This document shows, piece after piece, positions 1 through 9,214 of a stretch of 37,838 bases of DNA (positions within the stretch are counted from its first letter, which is position 1; every line of letters starts with the position of its first letter). Under the pieces are notes generated by a model. The model was not told the DNA's origin and did not search any database. It saw only the letters and a list, made by a program, of their open reading frames with translations. Location of the stretch: NCBI GenBank assembly GCA_035269445.1, contig DATFJC010000015.1, forward strand, positions 1-37,838, read 5' to 3'. The DNA is from DATFJC01 sp035269445 (GTDB lineage Bacteria > Patescibacteriota > Patescibacteriia > UBA2591 > UBA6264). The translations under genes and the position numbers were made by a program.

Positions 1-114
1 TTTACTAATCTTGGCTTTAAATGGGAAGATGTAATAGAGATACCCTCTGATGAAAATTATCCTACTGGTGCAGTGATTGATAGTCATGTTACTTCTACTC
101 CAATTACTCCTTAA
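1..114 (+). CDS. C-terminal fragment of a surface-repeat protein (5' truncated by window edge)
   Basis: An open frame enters from the left edge and stops with TAA at 112-114, giving the last 37 residues of a protein. It begins FTNLGFKWEDVIEIP and contains YPTGAVI. This matches the second half of the repeat in the protein at 5205-6566 (compare FNALGYDWSHIINV followed by HPQGEVF), so this gene most likely encodes another member of that repeat family. The tail is rich in Thr, Ser and Pro. It ends 38 bases before mreC on the same strand, with no terminator visible between them. Function is not known; the assignment rests on a single partial repeat. Confidence 0.6.
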   Translation, partial: FTNLGFKWEDVIEIPSDENYPTGAVIDSHVTSTPITP

Positions 115-152
115 ATTAAAGTTTAATAATTTAAAAATGTAAATTTATTTTT

Positions 153-857
153 ATGAAAAAACTAGCAGGTTTGCTTGTTATAATAGTTTGCTTTGTTTTA
201 ATTTTTCTCTTAAATGGAGAAAAAATTTTTTTAAACATTGGACATGGTATTCAAAAATTTTTGTATTTTAATTCTTTGTCAGAAAGTCAGTCTTGTAATA
301 ATATTGGTCAAGTTAAGCTTTCTTCTTATAAAAAAGAAAACGAGCTTTTACGAAAACATCTTAATTTTTTAGAAGAATCAAAAAATAATTTTGTTATGGC
401 TAATGTTATTGGCAAAAAACAAGAAAATAATACAACTTGGTTTATATTAGATCAGGGTAGTTCAAAGGGCATAAAAGATGGTCTAGCAGTAACAGATTCC
501 AAAGGCGCTCTTATAGGGACAATTAGTAAAGTTGGTCAAGATATTTCCTCTTTAATGCCATTATTTAATCAAAGTTCTAGAATATCTGCTGACATACAAT
601 CAAAGAGTAGATTAGTTTCTGGAATTGTGCAGGGACAATTTGGTTCAAGTATTAAAATGAAGTATGTGCCAGTTGATGTAATGATTTCTAAGAATGATAC
701 AATAGTTACTTCTGGTTTAGATGAAAATATTAAAAGGGGAATAGCTGTAGGTACTGTTAAGCGAATTAATAGAAAGCCAAATGATATTTTTCAAGAGTTA
801 ATAGTTAGCCCTATGTTTAATTCTAATTTTCGTATTGTATCAATACTTATCCCATAA
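153..857 (+). CDS. mreC: rod shape-determining protein MreC
   Basis: MreC is a membrane-anchored scaffold of the elongation machinery; it links MreB and MreD to PBP2 and is known to activate PBP2. The 234-residue product has an N-terminal membrane helix (about residues 3-21), a short coiled stretch (about 60-76) and the two-part beta-rich domain. Typical MreC signatures are visible: WFILDQGSSKGIKDGLAV, then GTISKVG and NDTIVTSGLD, ending in VGTV. It is somewhat shorter than many MreC proteins (about 270-330 residues). mreD follows after 6 bases and mrdA after that, the usual mre order. No Shine-Dalgarno site precedes the ATG. Confidence 0.93.
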   Translation: MKKLAGLLVIIVCFVLIFLLNGEKIFLNIGHGIQKFLYFNSLSESQSCNNIGQVKLSSYKKENELLRKHLNFLEESKNNFVMANVIGKKQENNTTWFILDQGSSKGIKDGLAVTDSKGALIGTISKVGQDISSLMPLFNQSSRISADIQSKSRLVSGIVQGQFGSSIKMKYVPVDVMISKNDTIVTSGLDENIKRGIAVGTVKRINRKPNDIFQELIVSPMFNSNFRIVSILIP

Positions 858-863
858 AATTTT

Positions 864-1364
864 ATGAGAATTATTAAGCTTCTTTTATTTATATTTTTTA
901 TTTTTTTCTTGGTTATAGTTAATGTTTCTTGGAATATTTTACCAAGCTCTTTAAATATTTTATTTATATTTATAATTATTAATATTTTAAAAAATAGATA
1001 TAATAACAAGGCTTTATATGTTTGGCTTGGTATTATTTTCGGGGGTATTTTTTTAGATTTATACTCTGTATTGCCAGATGGCTTATATCTTGCTTCTTTT
1101 TTGCTTATGGCTCTTATTTTATACAAATTTATATTATCAGAGTTTAGTATTTCTAATCATTTTCATGTTTTTATAATTTCATCTGTGGCTTGTTTATTTT
1201 TTAAAATAATAGTTTTATTATTAAGTCGCTTGTCTTATTATCTAGGTTTATCTGACATTCTTTTAAATGTATCTTTTTTATATATTCTTAGTTTTGCGGT
1301 TTTAAATAGTTTCTTAATTTTTTTGTTATATGGCTGGAATATTCGATATAAAATTAAAAGATAA
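864..1364 (+). CDS. mreD: rod shape-determining protein MreD
   Basis: This is a 166-residue, almost wholly hydrophobic protein with about five membrane segments, the expected size and character for MreD, an integral membrane partner of MreC. The family is poorly conserved, so the call rests mainly on topology and position: it lies 6 bases after mreC and overlaps the start of the PBP2 gene by 35 bases. A short conserved-looking stretch, FGGIFLDLYSVLPDGLYLAS, resembles the GxxxDlfsglplGl motif of MreD/RodD-type proteins. Start ATG at 864 is preceded by A/T-rich sequence without a ribosome binding site. Confidence 0.85.
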   Translation: MRIIKLLLFIFFIFFLVIVNVSWNILPSSLNILFIFIIINILKNRYNNKALYVWLGIIFGGIFLDLYSVLPDGLYLASFLLMALILYKFILSEFSISNHFHVFIISSVACLFFKIIVLLLSRLSYYLGLSDILLNVSFLYILSFAVLNSFLIFLLYGWNIRYKIKR

Positions 1365-3312
1365 GGACATTAAAGATGGAAAAGTTCCCGGCTTTTCTCA
1401 AAAAGATAAAGAGGGAAGTTTTGTTGGGGCTGGACCATTAGGGCCAGAAGGTTCAAAAATAAATAGAAACAGAATTGGACCTCCAGTTAAAAGGCGCCGT
1501 GTATATGTTATAGCTACAATTTGTTTAATTGTAGTTTTGTTAATTTTATCTTATGTTATTTATTTGCAAGTTTTTAAAGGCAGTTATTTTCGCAATATAG
1601 CTGAGGGAAACAGGATAAGGACGGTGCCGGTTATTGCAAAAAGGGGCCTTATTTATGATAAAGAAGAAAGACCCTTAACTAAAAATAGGGCTAATTTTTC
1701 TTTAATAATAGTACCAGGGGATATTCCAGGCGAGAAAGAGTTAAGGCAAGAATTAAAAGATAAATTAATTTTAAATTTAGAGAAAATTTATTCTCAAGAA
1801 GGTGAATTAGAGGCTGATTTATATAATAAAATAAATAGTATTTTTAATAACAAAAAATTATATTCTAGTCAGCCAGAGGTTTTAATTAGCAAAATTGATT
1901 ATTTGAATGCGATGAAATTAATGATTGTCACTAATGATTTAGTAGGTATTAAGCTGAGAAGCAATGCCCTAAGGGAATATATTAATCCTGAGAATTCTTT
2001 TTCTCATGTCCTGGGCTATGTTGATAATATAACAAAAGAGGAGTATAAACATCTTAAGGGTAAATATACCATAACTGACTTTATAGGAAGAACTGGAATT
2101 GAAAAATATTACGAAGGTGAATTAAAAGGTAAAAATGGGGCAAAAAGAATAGAAGTTGATTATTTGGGGAGGGAGAAAAAGGTAGAATCAATAACTCCTT
2201 CTATTCCTGGTAAGGGACTTATTTTATCCCTTGATTCTGATCTTCAAATTAAGACGATAGAGGTTTTAAAAAAATATGTTCAAGGTTATGATTTGGGTGC
2301 TGGCGCTATAGTAATTTTAAACCCTAAAAATGGAGAGATTTTATCGCTAGCTAGTTGGCCTACTTATGATAATAATTTTTTTACTGTTGGCTCTAAAGAT
2401 AAATTAACTTATGAGGAAATGTCTTCTAACCCTAGTAATCCTTTTGTATTTAGGTCTATTGCTGGAGAATATCCGCCTGGATCAACTATAAAGCCAGTCT
2501 GGGCTTTAGCTGGATTAAGTGAGGGGGTTATTAATGAAAATACCACTATTTTGTCAACTGGTGGCATAGGCGTGAAGCAATGGTTTTTTGCTGATTGGAA
2601 GTCAGGTGGTCATGGTTATGTAGACCTGGTTAAGGCTTTAGCAGAGTCAGTAAATACTTTTTTTTATTATCTTGGTGGGGGTTATAAGGATTTTATTGGT
2701 CTTGGTATAGAAAGTTTAAAAAATTATGCTAATGTGTTTGGGTTAAGTCAAAAAACTGGGATTGACTTACCGAGTGAGTCAGACGGTTTTTTAGCAGATC
2801 CAGAATGGAAAAAAAGAATAAAAAATGAGTCTTGGTATATTGGTGATACTTATCATGTTGCTATAGGACAGGGTGATATTTTAGTTACTCCTTTACAAGT
2901 TGCCAATTATACTAGTGCTATCGCTAATGGTGGAAATCTTTGGCGACCTCATTTAGTTACTCATATGCTTGATGCTCAGTCTGGTGAGGTGGAAAAAATT
3001 AATTATAATGCTATTAATAAAAATATAGCAGATAAAAAAAATATAGAGCTTGTTCAAAAAGGCTTAAAAGCAGCTGTAGATTGGGGCAGTGCTAGATATC
3101 TTGATAGTCTTAGTTTTCAGGTAGCAGGTAAAACTGGTACGGCTGAAGTGGGTGGAAACAAAAATCCACATTCTTGGTTTACTGGATACGCTCCTTTTAA
3201 AAATCCCGAAATAGTTGTAACGGTAATTTTTGAAAATGGGGGAGAGGGGACTAAATTAGCTGTACCTGCTAGTTATGAAATTTTTAAATATTGGCACGAT
3301 AACATAAGGTAG
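1330..3312 (+). CDS. mrdA: penicillin-binding protein 2 (peptidoglycan transpeptidase)
   Basis: PBP2 is the class B transpeptidase that cross-links peptidoglycan during cell elongation. The 660-residue product has a cytoplasmic N-terminal tail of about 55 residues, one membrane helix (about 57-78), a PBP dimerisation/pedestal domain (about 80-290, with KRGLIYDKEERPL and IGRTGIEKYYEGEL) and a transpeptidase domain. All three active-site motifs are present: S385-T-I-K388, S440-V-N442 and K601-T-G603. The start lies inside mreD (35-base overlap); no in-frame ATG occurs closer to the membrane helix, so the longer N-terminus is kept. It completes an mreC-mreD-mrdA set; the usual partner rodA is not in this window. 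Confidence 0.95.
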   Translation: MAGIFDIKLKDKDIKDGKVPGFSQKDKEGSFVGAGPLGPEGSKINRNRIGPPVKRRRVYVIATICLIVVLLILSYVIYLQVFKGSYFRNIAEGNRIRTVPVIAKRGLIYDKEERPLTKNRANFSLIIVPGDIPGEKELRQELKDKLILNLEKIYSQEGELEADLYNKINSIFNNKKLYSSQPEVLISKIDYLNAMKLMIVTNDLVGIKLRSNALREYINPENSFSHVLGYVDNITKEEYKHLKGKYTITDFIGRTGIEKYYEGELKGKNGAKRIEVDYLGREKKVESITPSIPGKGLILSLDSDLQIKTIEVLKKYVQGYDLGAGAIVILNPKNGEILSLASWPTYDNNFFTVGSKDKLTYEEMSSNPSNPFVFRSIAGEYPPGSTIKPVWALAGLSEGVINENTTILSTGGIGVKQWFFADWKSGGHGYVDLVKALAESVNTFFYYLGGGYKDFIGLGIESLKNYANVFGLSQKTGIDLPSESDGFLADPEWKKRIKNESWYIGDTYHVAIGQGDILVTPLQVANYTSAIANGGNLWRPHLVTHMLDAQSGEVEKINYNAINKNIADKKNIELVQKGLKAAVDWGSARYLDSLSFQVAGKTGTAEVGGNKNPHSWFTGYAPFKNPEIVVTVIFENGGEGTKLAVPASYEIFKYWHDNIR

Positions 3313-3349
3313 ATTGTCCACATGTACATATTTTAATTTATTTTATATC

Positions 3350-3358
3350 TGTTATAAT
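3350..3358 (+). promoter_or_regulatory. possible extended -10 promoter for the small membrane protein gene
   Basis: A TGT followed by TATAAT (hexamer 3353-3358) forms an extended -10 element 36 bases before the ATG at 3395. There is no good -35 hexamer at the right distance (only A/T runs near 3330). It would allow transcription separate from mrdA, which ends at 3312. Confidence 0.4.
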
Positions 3359-3394
3359 ATATATAGGTCGATAAAAAATTAAATTATTAAAAAT

Positions 3395-3703
3395 ATGAGT
3401 GGAAAAAGCACAAAACTCATAATAGGTATTATTCTTTTGTTGTTAGCTGTTTATATGTATGCTTTCGGCGGATTTAAGTTTGTCGTCTCTTTAATTTTAG
3501 GGATAATAGGTTTAGGTCTTGTTGTATTAAGCTTTACTGGTAAACAGGAAATGGACATTTCTGAAATAGAGGAAGAGGAAGAGGAAGAAATTCCTTCTGC
3601 TAAGGAAACGCCCGAAGATTTATCTGACGTAACACCAGATTTTCCTGAACCTGAAACCAAAAGTGATATACCTGATGTGGGCGAAGAAGAAAAAAAAGAG
3701 TAA
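3395..3703 (+). CDS. small two-helix membrane protein with acidic tail
   Basis: I do not recognise a named family. The 102-residue product has two hydrophobic segments (about residues 8-25 and 28-45) separated by a short FGGFK turn, then a strongly acidic, Pro-rich tail of about 50 residues with a run of seven Glu (EIEEEEEEEIP). The Glu run is encoded partly by three tandem GAGGAA units at 3569-3586. The gene follows mrdA after 82 bases and is the last gene before a bidirectional terminator. Its place suggests a link with the elongation genes but nothing in the protein shows a function. Confidence 0.75.
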   Translation: MSGKSTKLIIGIILLLLAVYMYAFGGFKFVVSLILGIIGLGLVVLSFTGKQEMDISEIEEEEEEEIPSAKETPEDLSDVTPDFPEPETKSDIPDVGEEEKKE

Positions 3704-3756
3704 CTATTTTTTAGTTCAAAAAAATTAATTCGGAGGGTAATTTTTTGGTATATAAA

Positions 3757-3779
3757 AAAGACTCTATTAAAGAGTCTTT
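3757..3779. terminator. bidirectional intrinsic terminator between convergent operons
   Basis: A 9-bp perfect stem (AAAGACTCT / AGAGTCTTT) with a 5-base loop is followed by a T-rich run on the plus strand (3777 onward). On the minus strand the preceding A run also gives a T tract. It lies between the stop codons of the small membrane protein gene (3703) and fmt (3796), so it can end both transcripts. Confidence 0.85.
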
Positions 3780-3795
3780 ATTTTTTTATTTTAAT

Positions 3796-4761
3796 TTATT
3801 TTAATTTTGCCTTTTTGATTATATTATGACCATTGTATAGGTCTTTGCCTGAAACTATATTTTTGCCAGGTAATTGAATTTTTTCAAGTATTAAGGCATT
3901 TTCTTTGCAATAAACTCCAGGCCAATTATTATTAGTTAAAAATATTTTTCCGGTTGGACCTGATTTTTTAAAAATATTAGTTTTAAATATTTTTAAAATA
4001 TTATTATGTAGTTTGGTTTTTGGCAAATGAATTTTAGTATAGCTTCCAGGTTTTATGCAGTAAGCCTGAATAAGCTTTTTAATTTTTTGAGCATCTTGAT
4101 CCCAATTTATTTTACCATCTTTTTTGCAAAGTTTATGTGTATAGCTAGCTTTTTTATGATTTTGAGGTGTTGATTTAATATTTTTTTGTAAAATATCTTT
4201 AATAGTTTTTACTATTAGTTCTTTGCTTAAATTAAGTAATTCCATTTTTAGTTTTTTGTAGTCGTAATCAGATTTTATCTTTAACTTCTCTTGTTTATAA
4301 ATAGGGCCATGATCAAGCTTTTGGTCCATTTTAATAATAGTAACGCCAGTAAGTTCATCATCATTTTTAATTGCAGCTCTAATAGGGCAAGCCCCCCTAT
4401 ATTTAGGAAGTAGGGAAGGGTGTATGTTTAATGGTGCAAAGTTTGGTATTTCTAATATTTTTTTAGGGATTATAAGTCCATAAGAGGCAACTACAAAAAA
4501 ATCTGGATCTAATTTTAATAATTTATTTTTTAATTTTTCATTATTTTTAAGTTTTAAGGGTTGAAATATTACCAGATTTTTATTTTGTGCTAGTCTTTTA
4601 ACCGGGGTTTTGATTATTTTACCATTTCTTTTTTTAGTATCTGGGGTTGTAATTACAGCTTGAATAGAAAAGTGATCGTTTAATTTATTTAAAATATCAG
4701 CCCCAAATTTAGGGGTCCCAAAAAATATTATTTTTGTTTTTTTAAAATTATTTTTAGTCAT
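3796..4761 (-). CDS. fmt: methionyl-tRNA formyltransferase
   Basis: Fmt formylates Met on initiator tRNA using 10-formyltetrahydrofolate. The 321-residue protein has the N-terminal FFGTPKFGADIL motif, the catalytic site N112-I-H114-P followed by SLLPKYRG (117-123 region), and the downstream Asp in KLDHGPIY (D150). A C-terminal OB-like domain follows from about residue 210. Length is normal (about 310-320). It is the last gene of the clpB transcription unit, 4 bases after the unknown gene at 4766-5203, so it should be read from the CIRCE-controlled promoter unless an internal promoter exists. No deformylase gene is nearby. Confidence 0.95.
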   Translation of the reverse strand: MTKNNFKKTKIIFFGTPKFGADILNKLNDHFSIQAVITTPDTKKRNGKIIKTPVKRLAQNKNLVIFQPLKLKNNEKLKNKLLKLDPDFFVVASYGLIIPKKILEIPNFAPLNIHPSLLPKYRGACPIRAAIKNDDELTGVTIIKMDQKLDHGPIYKQEKLKIKSDYDYKKLKMELLNLSKELIVKTIKDILQKNIKSTPQNHKKASYTHKLCKKDGKINWDQDAQKIKKLIQAYCIKPGSYTKIHLPKTKLHNNILKIFKTNIFKKSGPTGKIFLTNNNWPGVYCKENALILEKIQLPGKNIVSGKDLYNGHNIIKKAKLK

Positions 4762-4765
4762 ATTT

Positions 4766-5203
4766 TTAATCTTTTATTTTCCATTCAATGTCATTTTCCT
4801 CTCCTGCAAATTCTCTCCAATTTCCATCTTCATCTATAACATACCATTTTTTCTCAGTCTTTTTCCAAATCATGGGATTGCCTTGATAATAAGCATTTTT
4901 AACCTTCTCTTTTGGCTTAAGCTTATCTAATTCAGGCCATTTTTTAAAAACAGTTTCAATTGCGTAGTCTAGATTGCGAGATTTAGCCCATTTAGCAACT
5001 ATTGTAATAGAATTTTGAGCCTTTTTTAAGGATCCAGCTAATTCTAAAAGTTGTTTAGCTGGTTTAGTAAAACGAGAATAAATAATTTTTTTCTTTTTAG
5101 CGTTTTTCCTAATTTCGTCTAAAGTGTAACCTTTTGTATAAAAATAATGGTTAACAATTTTTTGAATATTAGTTTCTTTATTTTTCTTTTTTGGTTTTGT
5201 CAT
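4766..5203 (-). CDS. conserved-looking hypothetical protein
   Basis: No family recognised. The 145-residue product is soluble and very Lys-rich. An alpha-helical region (about residues 10-100) contains YFYTKGYTLDEIRKNAKKK, IIYSRFTKPAKQLLELAGSL and AKWAKSRNLDYAIETVFKKW. A short aromatic C-terminal part (WYVIDEDGNWREF) looks like a separate beta hairpin. The mix of basic helices could suit nucleic acid binding, but that is a guess. It sits 1 base after the surface-repeat gene and 4 bases before fmt, so translation of these genes is probably coupled. Confidence 0.8.
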   Translation of the reverse strand: MTKPKKKNKETNIQKIVNHYFYTKGYTLDEIRKNAKKKKIIYSRFTKPAKQLLELAGSLKKAQNSITIVAKWAKSRNLDYAIETVFKKWPELDKLKPKEKVKNAYYQGNPMIWKKTEKKWYVIDEDGNWREFAGEENDIEWKIKD

Positions 5204-5204
5204 A

Positions 5205-6566
5205 TTAAATTTGGTCTTCTATTTTAAAAACCTCTCCTTGAGGATGAATATTTAAAATATTTTTAGATACATTAATAATATGGCTCCAGTCATAACCTAG
5301 AGCATTAAATGTTTGACTTGAATAAATGGGTCTAGCTTTTCCTTTTGCGATAAGATAAACAGTGCTTTTATCTTTGGTTTTTAAAAGAGTACCATCTCTA
5401 AATTTAATTGCTGATCCATTTTTAAAAGTGCTTAGTTCTTCTGGGGTTACTTTGATAATAGAATTATAAGGGTAATTATTATGAAGTATTTTAGCATCTA
5501 TAATAGGATGTTTAGTGTCTTCCCTAACATAAAAAACTGCTTTATTGTTTTTGTTTTGTAAAAGACTACCACTGGGGTAGGGGGAAACAACAGGATTGCC
5601 TGGTTTATAAATTTCTAAAGCCTTTTCATCTGCCTTTAAAATTTCTCCGGGGTGAAAGCCTATTTTTTTAAACATTGATTGTGAAATAGGTCTTTTTTTG
5701 TTGTCATCTAAGAGGAACAGTTCTCCTAAAGATCCTTGTATTAAAGAATAATTTGGAAATCTTATTGGATCACCCGTTTTATAGCTTGATAGTTTTTTTG
5801 GGTCTATTTCTTGAACGTCTTTAAAATTATATCTTGATAAAAAAATACTTTTTGATATAAAGGGGCGTTTTTTATTATTTTCTATTAAATAAACACCAGC
5901 TTGGTCTTTTGCTCTGACTAGGGTGCCGTTTTCTGGTGCTGTTTCTTTTTTAAACCAATTGTTCCATATTTCAAAAAAAAGTTTATTTCCTTGTATATGA
6001 GGGGTGTAATTATAAAGGGCAGCTGTTGCAGAAGTTTCTGGAGTAACTTTGTGATAACTAATATTATAGGTTTGTCCTGCTTTATGTCTAAAATCCCAAG
6101 GGTGCTCTAGATAATATCTTAAGCGCCAGGCAGTTCTATCTACTTGTATTCCAAAACCACCAAATCTTTCTACTGGTTTTCTGTGATCATAGGCTGCAAA
6201 TCCAGTAGCCCATTTTAATTGAGTTTCTTTTTGGGGCGGGGTGGTAATTAGGGTTTGTTCTTTTTGAAGTAGAGTCAAAAGAATTTGAGGGTTAATTTTA
6301 TGTTTTTGACTTGCATTAAAAATTATTTCTGAGGCTTTAAGTTCTTTGCCATTAATGCTTTTAGCTTTATATGTTTTTAATACTCCATTGTGTTTATTGA
6401 GAAAATCTTGAATTTCTTTTAGGCTCATGGAGTTATAGTCAAATAGTTCTTGGTTGGAAATAATATTGTTGGGGTTAAAGTCTTCCTTAGCCAAAAGTCT
6501 TAAGGGGCTAAGCAGGATAAGGCTAATGATTATTGCGACCAGAATGCTAGTATTTTTTTTATTCAT
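5205..6566 (-). CDS. exported lysozyme-like protein with four C-terminal surface repeats
   Basis: The 453-residue product begins with a signal peptide or membrane anchor (about residues 7-26, ending LRLLAKE). Next comes a helical domain (about 50-205) resembling the lysozyme/transglycosylase fold: ASEIIFNASQKHKINPQ, LLTLLQKEQTLI (a candidate catalytic Glu), then GFGIQVDRTAWRLRYYLEH and ATAALYNYTPHI. The rest (about 215-453) is four imperfect repeats of about 50-60 residues with a core VYLI-x-KKRPI, F-x-LGY-x-W-x-x-I, then YxxGxPI; the last repeat has KARPIYSS and LGYDWSHI. A fragment of the same repeat ends the gene at 1-114. The likely role is cell-wall binding or remodelling at the surface, an inference from domain type. 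It lies 6 bases after clpB and 1 base before the next gene. Confidence 0.85.
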   Translation of the reverse strand: MNKKNTSILVAIIISLILLSPLRLLAKEDFNPNNIISNQELFDYNSMSLKEIQDFLNKHNGVLKTYKAKSINGKELKASEIIFNASQKHKINPQILLTLLQKEQTLITTPPQKETQLKWATGFAAYDHRKPVERFGGFGIQVDRTAWRLRYYLEHPWDFRHKAGQTYNISYHKVTPETSATAALYNYTPHIQGNKLFFEIWNNWFKKETAPENGTLVRAKDQAGVYLIENNKKRPFISKSIFLSRYNFKDVQEIDPKKLSSYKTGDPIRFPNYSLIQGSLGELFLLDDNKKRPISQSMFKKIGFHPGEILKADEKALEIYKPGNPVVSPYPSGSLLQNKNNKAVFYVREDTKHPIIDAKILHNNYPYNSIIKVTPEELSTFKNGSAIKFRDGTLLKTKDKSTVYLIAKGKARPIYSSQTFNALGYDWSHIINVSKNILNIHPQGEVFKIEDQI

Positions 6567-6572
6567 AATATT

Positions 6573-9188
6573 TTATTTAAAAACTATTTCTCCTTTTTTT
6601 AGGCTTACCCTAAATGTCTTTTTTTGATTTTTCCCAGATTTTACTATTTTCAAGGATAAGGGGTCTAAGATTTGTTTTTGAATAACTCTTTTTAAGGGTC
6701 TAGCTCCATATAGGGGGTCAAAACCTAACTTAGCTAGCCTTTTTTTAGCTGCATTGGTTATTGTTAAATTAATATCTTTTTTTGCTAATCTTTCTTTTAC
6801 TTGTTTGAGCTGAAGTTCTATGATTTTTTTAATATTTTTTCTAGTAAGAGCTTCAAAAATAATTGTTTCATCAATTCTATTTAAAAATTCAGGCTTAAAG
6901 GTATTTTTTAATTCTTTTCGGATTTGTTTTTCAATATTTTTTCTAGAGATTGTTTTTTCGGTTGGAGAGTTAAAGCCTATTTCTTTTTTCTTAATATAAT
7001 CATGTATTATACCACTGCCAAGATTGGAAGTCATTATTATAACTGCATTTTTAAAGTTAACAGAACGGCCCTTAGCATCTGTTAATCTACCTTCATCTAA
7101 AATCTGTAATAACATATTGAAAACGTCATGATGGGCTTTTTCAATTTCATCAAATAAGATAACACTATAGGGTTTTTTTCTAATTTCTTCTGTTAATTGA
7201 CCGCCAGATTCAAAGCCAACATAACCAGGAGGTGATCCTATCATTTTAGATACAGCGTGTTTTTCCATATACTCTGACATATCAACTCTAATTAAAGCTT
7301 TTTCAGTATCAAACAAAAATTCAGCTAAGCTTTTAGCTAGCTCTGTTTTTCCAACCCCAGTTGGGCCTAAAAATATAAAAGAGCCAATAGGTCTATCTTC
7401 TTCAGACATGCCAGTGCGAGATCTACGAATTGCATTGGATACAGCTTTTACGGCTTTTTTCTGATTAACAAGCCTTTTATGTATTTCTTCTTCCATTTTA
7501 GCTAATTTTTTACTTTCCTCTTCTAGCATTTTAGAGACTGGAATTCCAGTCCATCTTGCTACTACTTTAGCTATTTCATCTTCACCTATTTCTTCTTTTA
7601 AAATTCTATTATTTTTTTGTATTTTTGCTAATTTCTTTTGAGAATCTTTAATATTTTGTTTTAGCTTTGGAATTTTTCCGTATTTAATTTCTGCTACTTT
7701 TTGTAAGTTCCCTTTTCTTTCGGCAATTTCTGACTTTTGCTTTAATTCATCTATTTTTTCTTTCATCTCATGGATATCAGATATATTATCTTTCTCAGTT
7801 TTCCACCTAATTTCAAAATTTTTAATCTTTTCTTTAATATTTGCGCTTCTTTTTTTTAATTTTTCTAGCTTATCTTTGTTTGATTTTTTGTCTTTTTTTA
7901 AAACCGTTATTTCAAGTTGAAGCTGTCTTTGTTTTCTTTTTAATTGATCTAATTTCTCAGGCCTACTTTCAATTTCCATTCTAAGGGCAGATGCTGCTTC
8001 ATCCATTAAGTCAATTGCCTTGTCTGGTAAGAATCTTTCTGTTATGTACCTATTAGAGAGTTTAGCAGCTGACATAAGAGCATCATCAGTTATTCTGATG
8101 CCATGGTGTACTTCGTATTTTTCCTTAATACCCCTAAGAATTGCTACTGTATCTTCAATTGATGGCTCTTTAACATAAACTTGTTGAAATCTTCTTTCAA
8201 AGGCAGAATCTTTTTCAACATATTTTTGATATTCTTTTAGTGTGGTGGCTCCTATACAATGGAGCTCTCCTCGTGCTAGAGCCGGCTTTAGCATATTAGA
8301 GGCATCAATGGCTCCTTCAGCCCGTCCAGCTCCTACCAAAGTGTGCAATTCATCAATAAAAAGAATATACTGACCAGATTTTTTAATTTCTTTTAAAACC
8401 GTTTTTAGTCTGTTTTCAAATTCACCCCTAAACTTGGTGCCCGCTATCATGCCCCCAAGGTCTAAGGATATAAGCTCTTTGTTTTTTAAAGACTCTGGTA
8501 CATCACCAGCTACAATTCTTTGAGCTAGTCCTTCTGCGATAGCAGTTTTCCCAACACCAGCCTTACCTATAAGAACTGGGTTATTTTTAGTTCTACGGCT
8601 TAAAACCTGGACAACCCTTCTTATTTCTTCATCTCTTCCAATAATGGGATCTAATTTTTCATCGCTGGCCATTTTGGTTAGGTTTAAGGTATATTTTTTA
8701 ATAGCTTGCTGTTTATTTTCTGGGCTTGGACTTGTGACTCTTTCGCCGCCTCTTACATCTGAGAGTACCTTTAATATTTTTTCTTTATCTAGGCCAAAGC
8801 TGTCTAAAACATCTTTTATTGGAGAGGGAATTGAAAGAAGGGCTAAAAATAGGTGTTCTGTGCTAACATATTCGTCATTTAGCTTTTTAGCCTCTTTAGT
8901 GGCATATAATATTGTTCTTTGAAGTAAGGGAGTGACATAAACCTCTAAATTCGATAGACTTTTTGAATCTTTAATTTGAGGTAAATCTTCTACGAGTTCA
9001 AATAATTCAGATTTTAATTTTTCTACATTCACTTCTATTTTTTTTAACAAAGACAAAACAACTCCATCTTGTTGCTTTATTAAAGCTATTGCTAAATGGG
9101 GACTATCAACTTTTTGTTGATTGTTTTCAGTTACAATATTGTGAGCCTCTTGAATGGCTTCTTGAGCCTTAAGGGTAAAATTATGCAT
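6573..9188 (-). CDS. clpB: ATP-dependent disaggregase ClpB
   Basis: ClpB threads aggregated proteins through its hexameric ring together with DnaK. The 871-residue protein has two N-terminal Clp repeats (about 1-145), a first AAA module with Walker A GKAGVGKT (about 206-213) and Walker B ILFIDELHTLVGAG, a long coiled-coil middle domain (about 400-525) typical of ClpB rather than ClpA or ClpC, and a second AAA module with GPTGVGKTELAK (about 605-615) and VILFDEIEKAH. It ends with the D2 small domain (DPLYGARPLKRVIQ). Length fits the family. A CIRCE operator and promoter lie directly upstream, and it is first of a four-gene unit ending with fmt. Confidence 0.97.
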   Translation of the reverse strand: MHNFTLKAQEAIQEAHNIVTENNQQKVDSPHLAIALIKQQDGVVLSLLKKIEVNVEKLKSELFELVEDLPQIKDSKSLSNLEVYVTPLLQRTILYATKEAKKLNDEYVSTEHLFLALLSIPSPIKDVLDSFGLDKEKILKVLSDVRGGERVTSPSPENKQQAIKKYTLNLTKMASDEKLDPIIGRDEEIRRVVQVLSRRTKNNPVLIGKAGVGKTAIAEGLAQRIVAGDVPESLKNKELISLDLGGMIAGTKFRGEFENRLKTVLKEIKKSGQYILFIDELHTLVGAGRAEGAIDASNMLKPALARGELHCIGATTLKEYQKYVEKDSAFERRFQQVYVKEPSIEDTVAILRGIKEKYEVHHGIRITDDALMSAAKLSNRYITERFLPDKAIDLMDEAASALRMEIESRPEKLDQLKRKQRQLQLEITVLKKDKKSNKDKLEKLKKRSANIKEKIKNFEIRWKTEKDNISDIHEMKEKIDELKQKSEIAERKGNLQKVAEIKYGKIPKLKQNIKDSQKKLAKIQKNNRILKEEIGEDEIAKVVARWTGIPVSKMLEEESKKLAKMEEEIHKRLVNQKKAVKAVSNAIRRSRTGMSEEDRPIGSFIFLGPTGVGKTELAKSLAEFLFDTEKALIRVDMSEYMEKHAVSKMIGSPPGYVGFESGGQLTEEIRKKPYSVILFDEIEKAHHDVFNMLLQILDEGRLTDAKGRSVNFKNAVIIMTSNLGSGIIHDYIKKKEIGFNSPTEKTISRKNIEKQIRKELKNTFKPEFLNRIDETIIFEALTRKNIKKIIELQLKQVKERLAKKDINLTITNAAKKRLAKLGFDPLYGARPLKRVIQKQILDPLSLKIVKSGKNQKKTFRVSLKKGEIVFK

Positions 9189-9214
9189 AAAAATATATTT
9201 TATTATTTTTGTTT

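Noticed and set aside
3569..3586. Three GAGGAA units as a phase-variation repeat
   Set aside because: The 6-base unit keeps the frame, so slippage only changes the length of a Glu run; no switch is expected.
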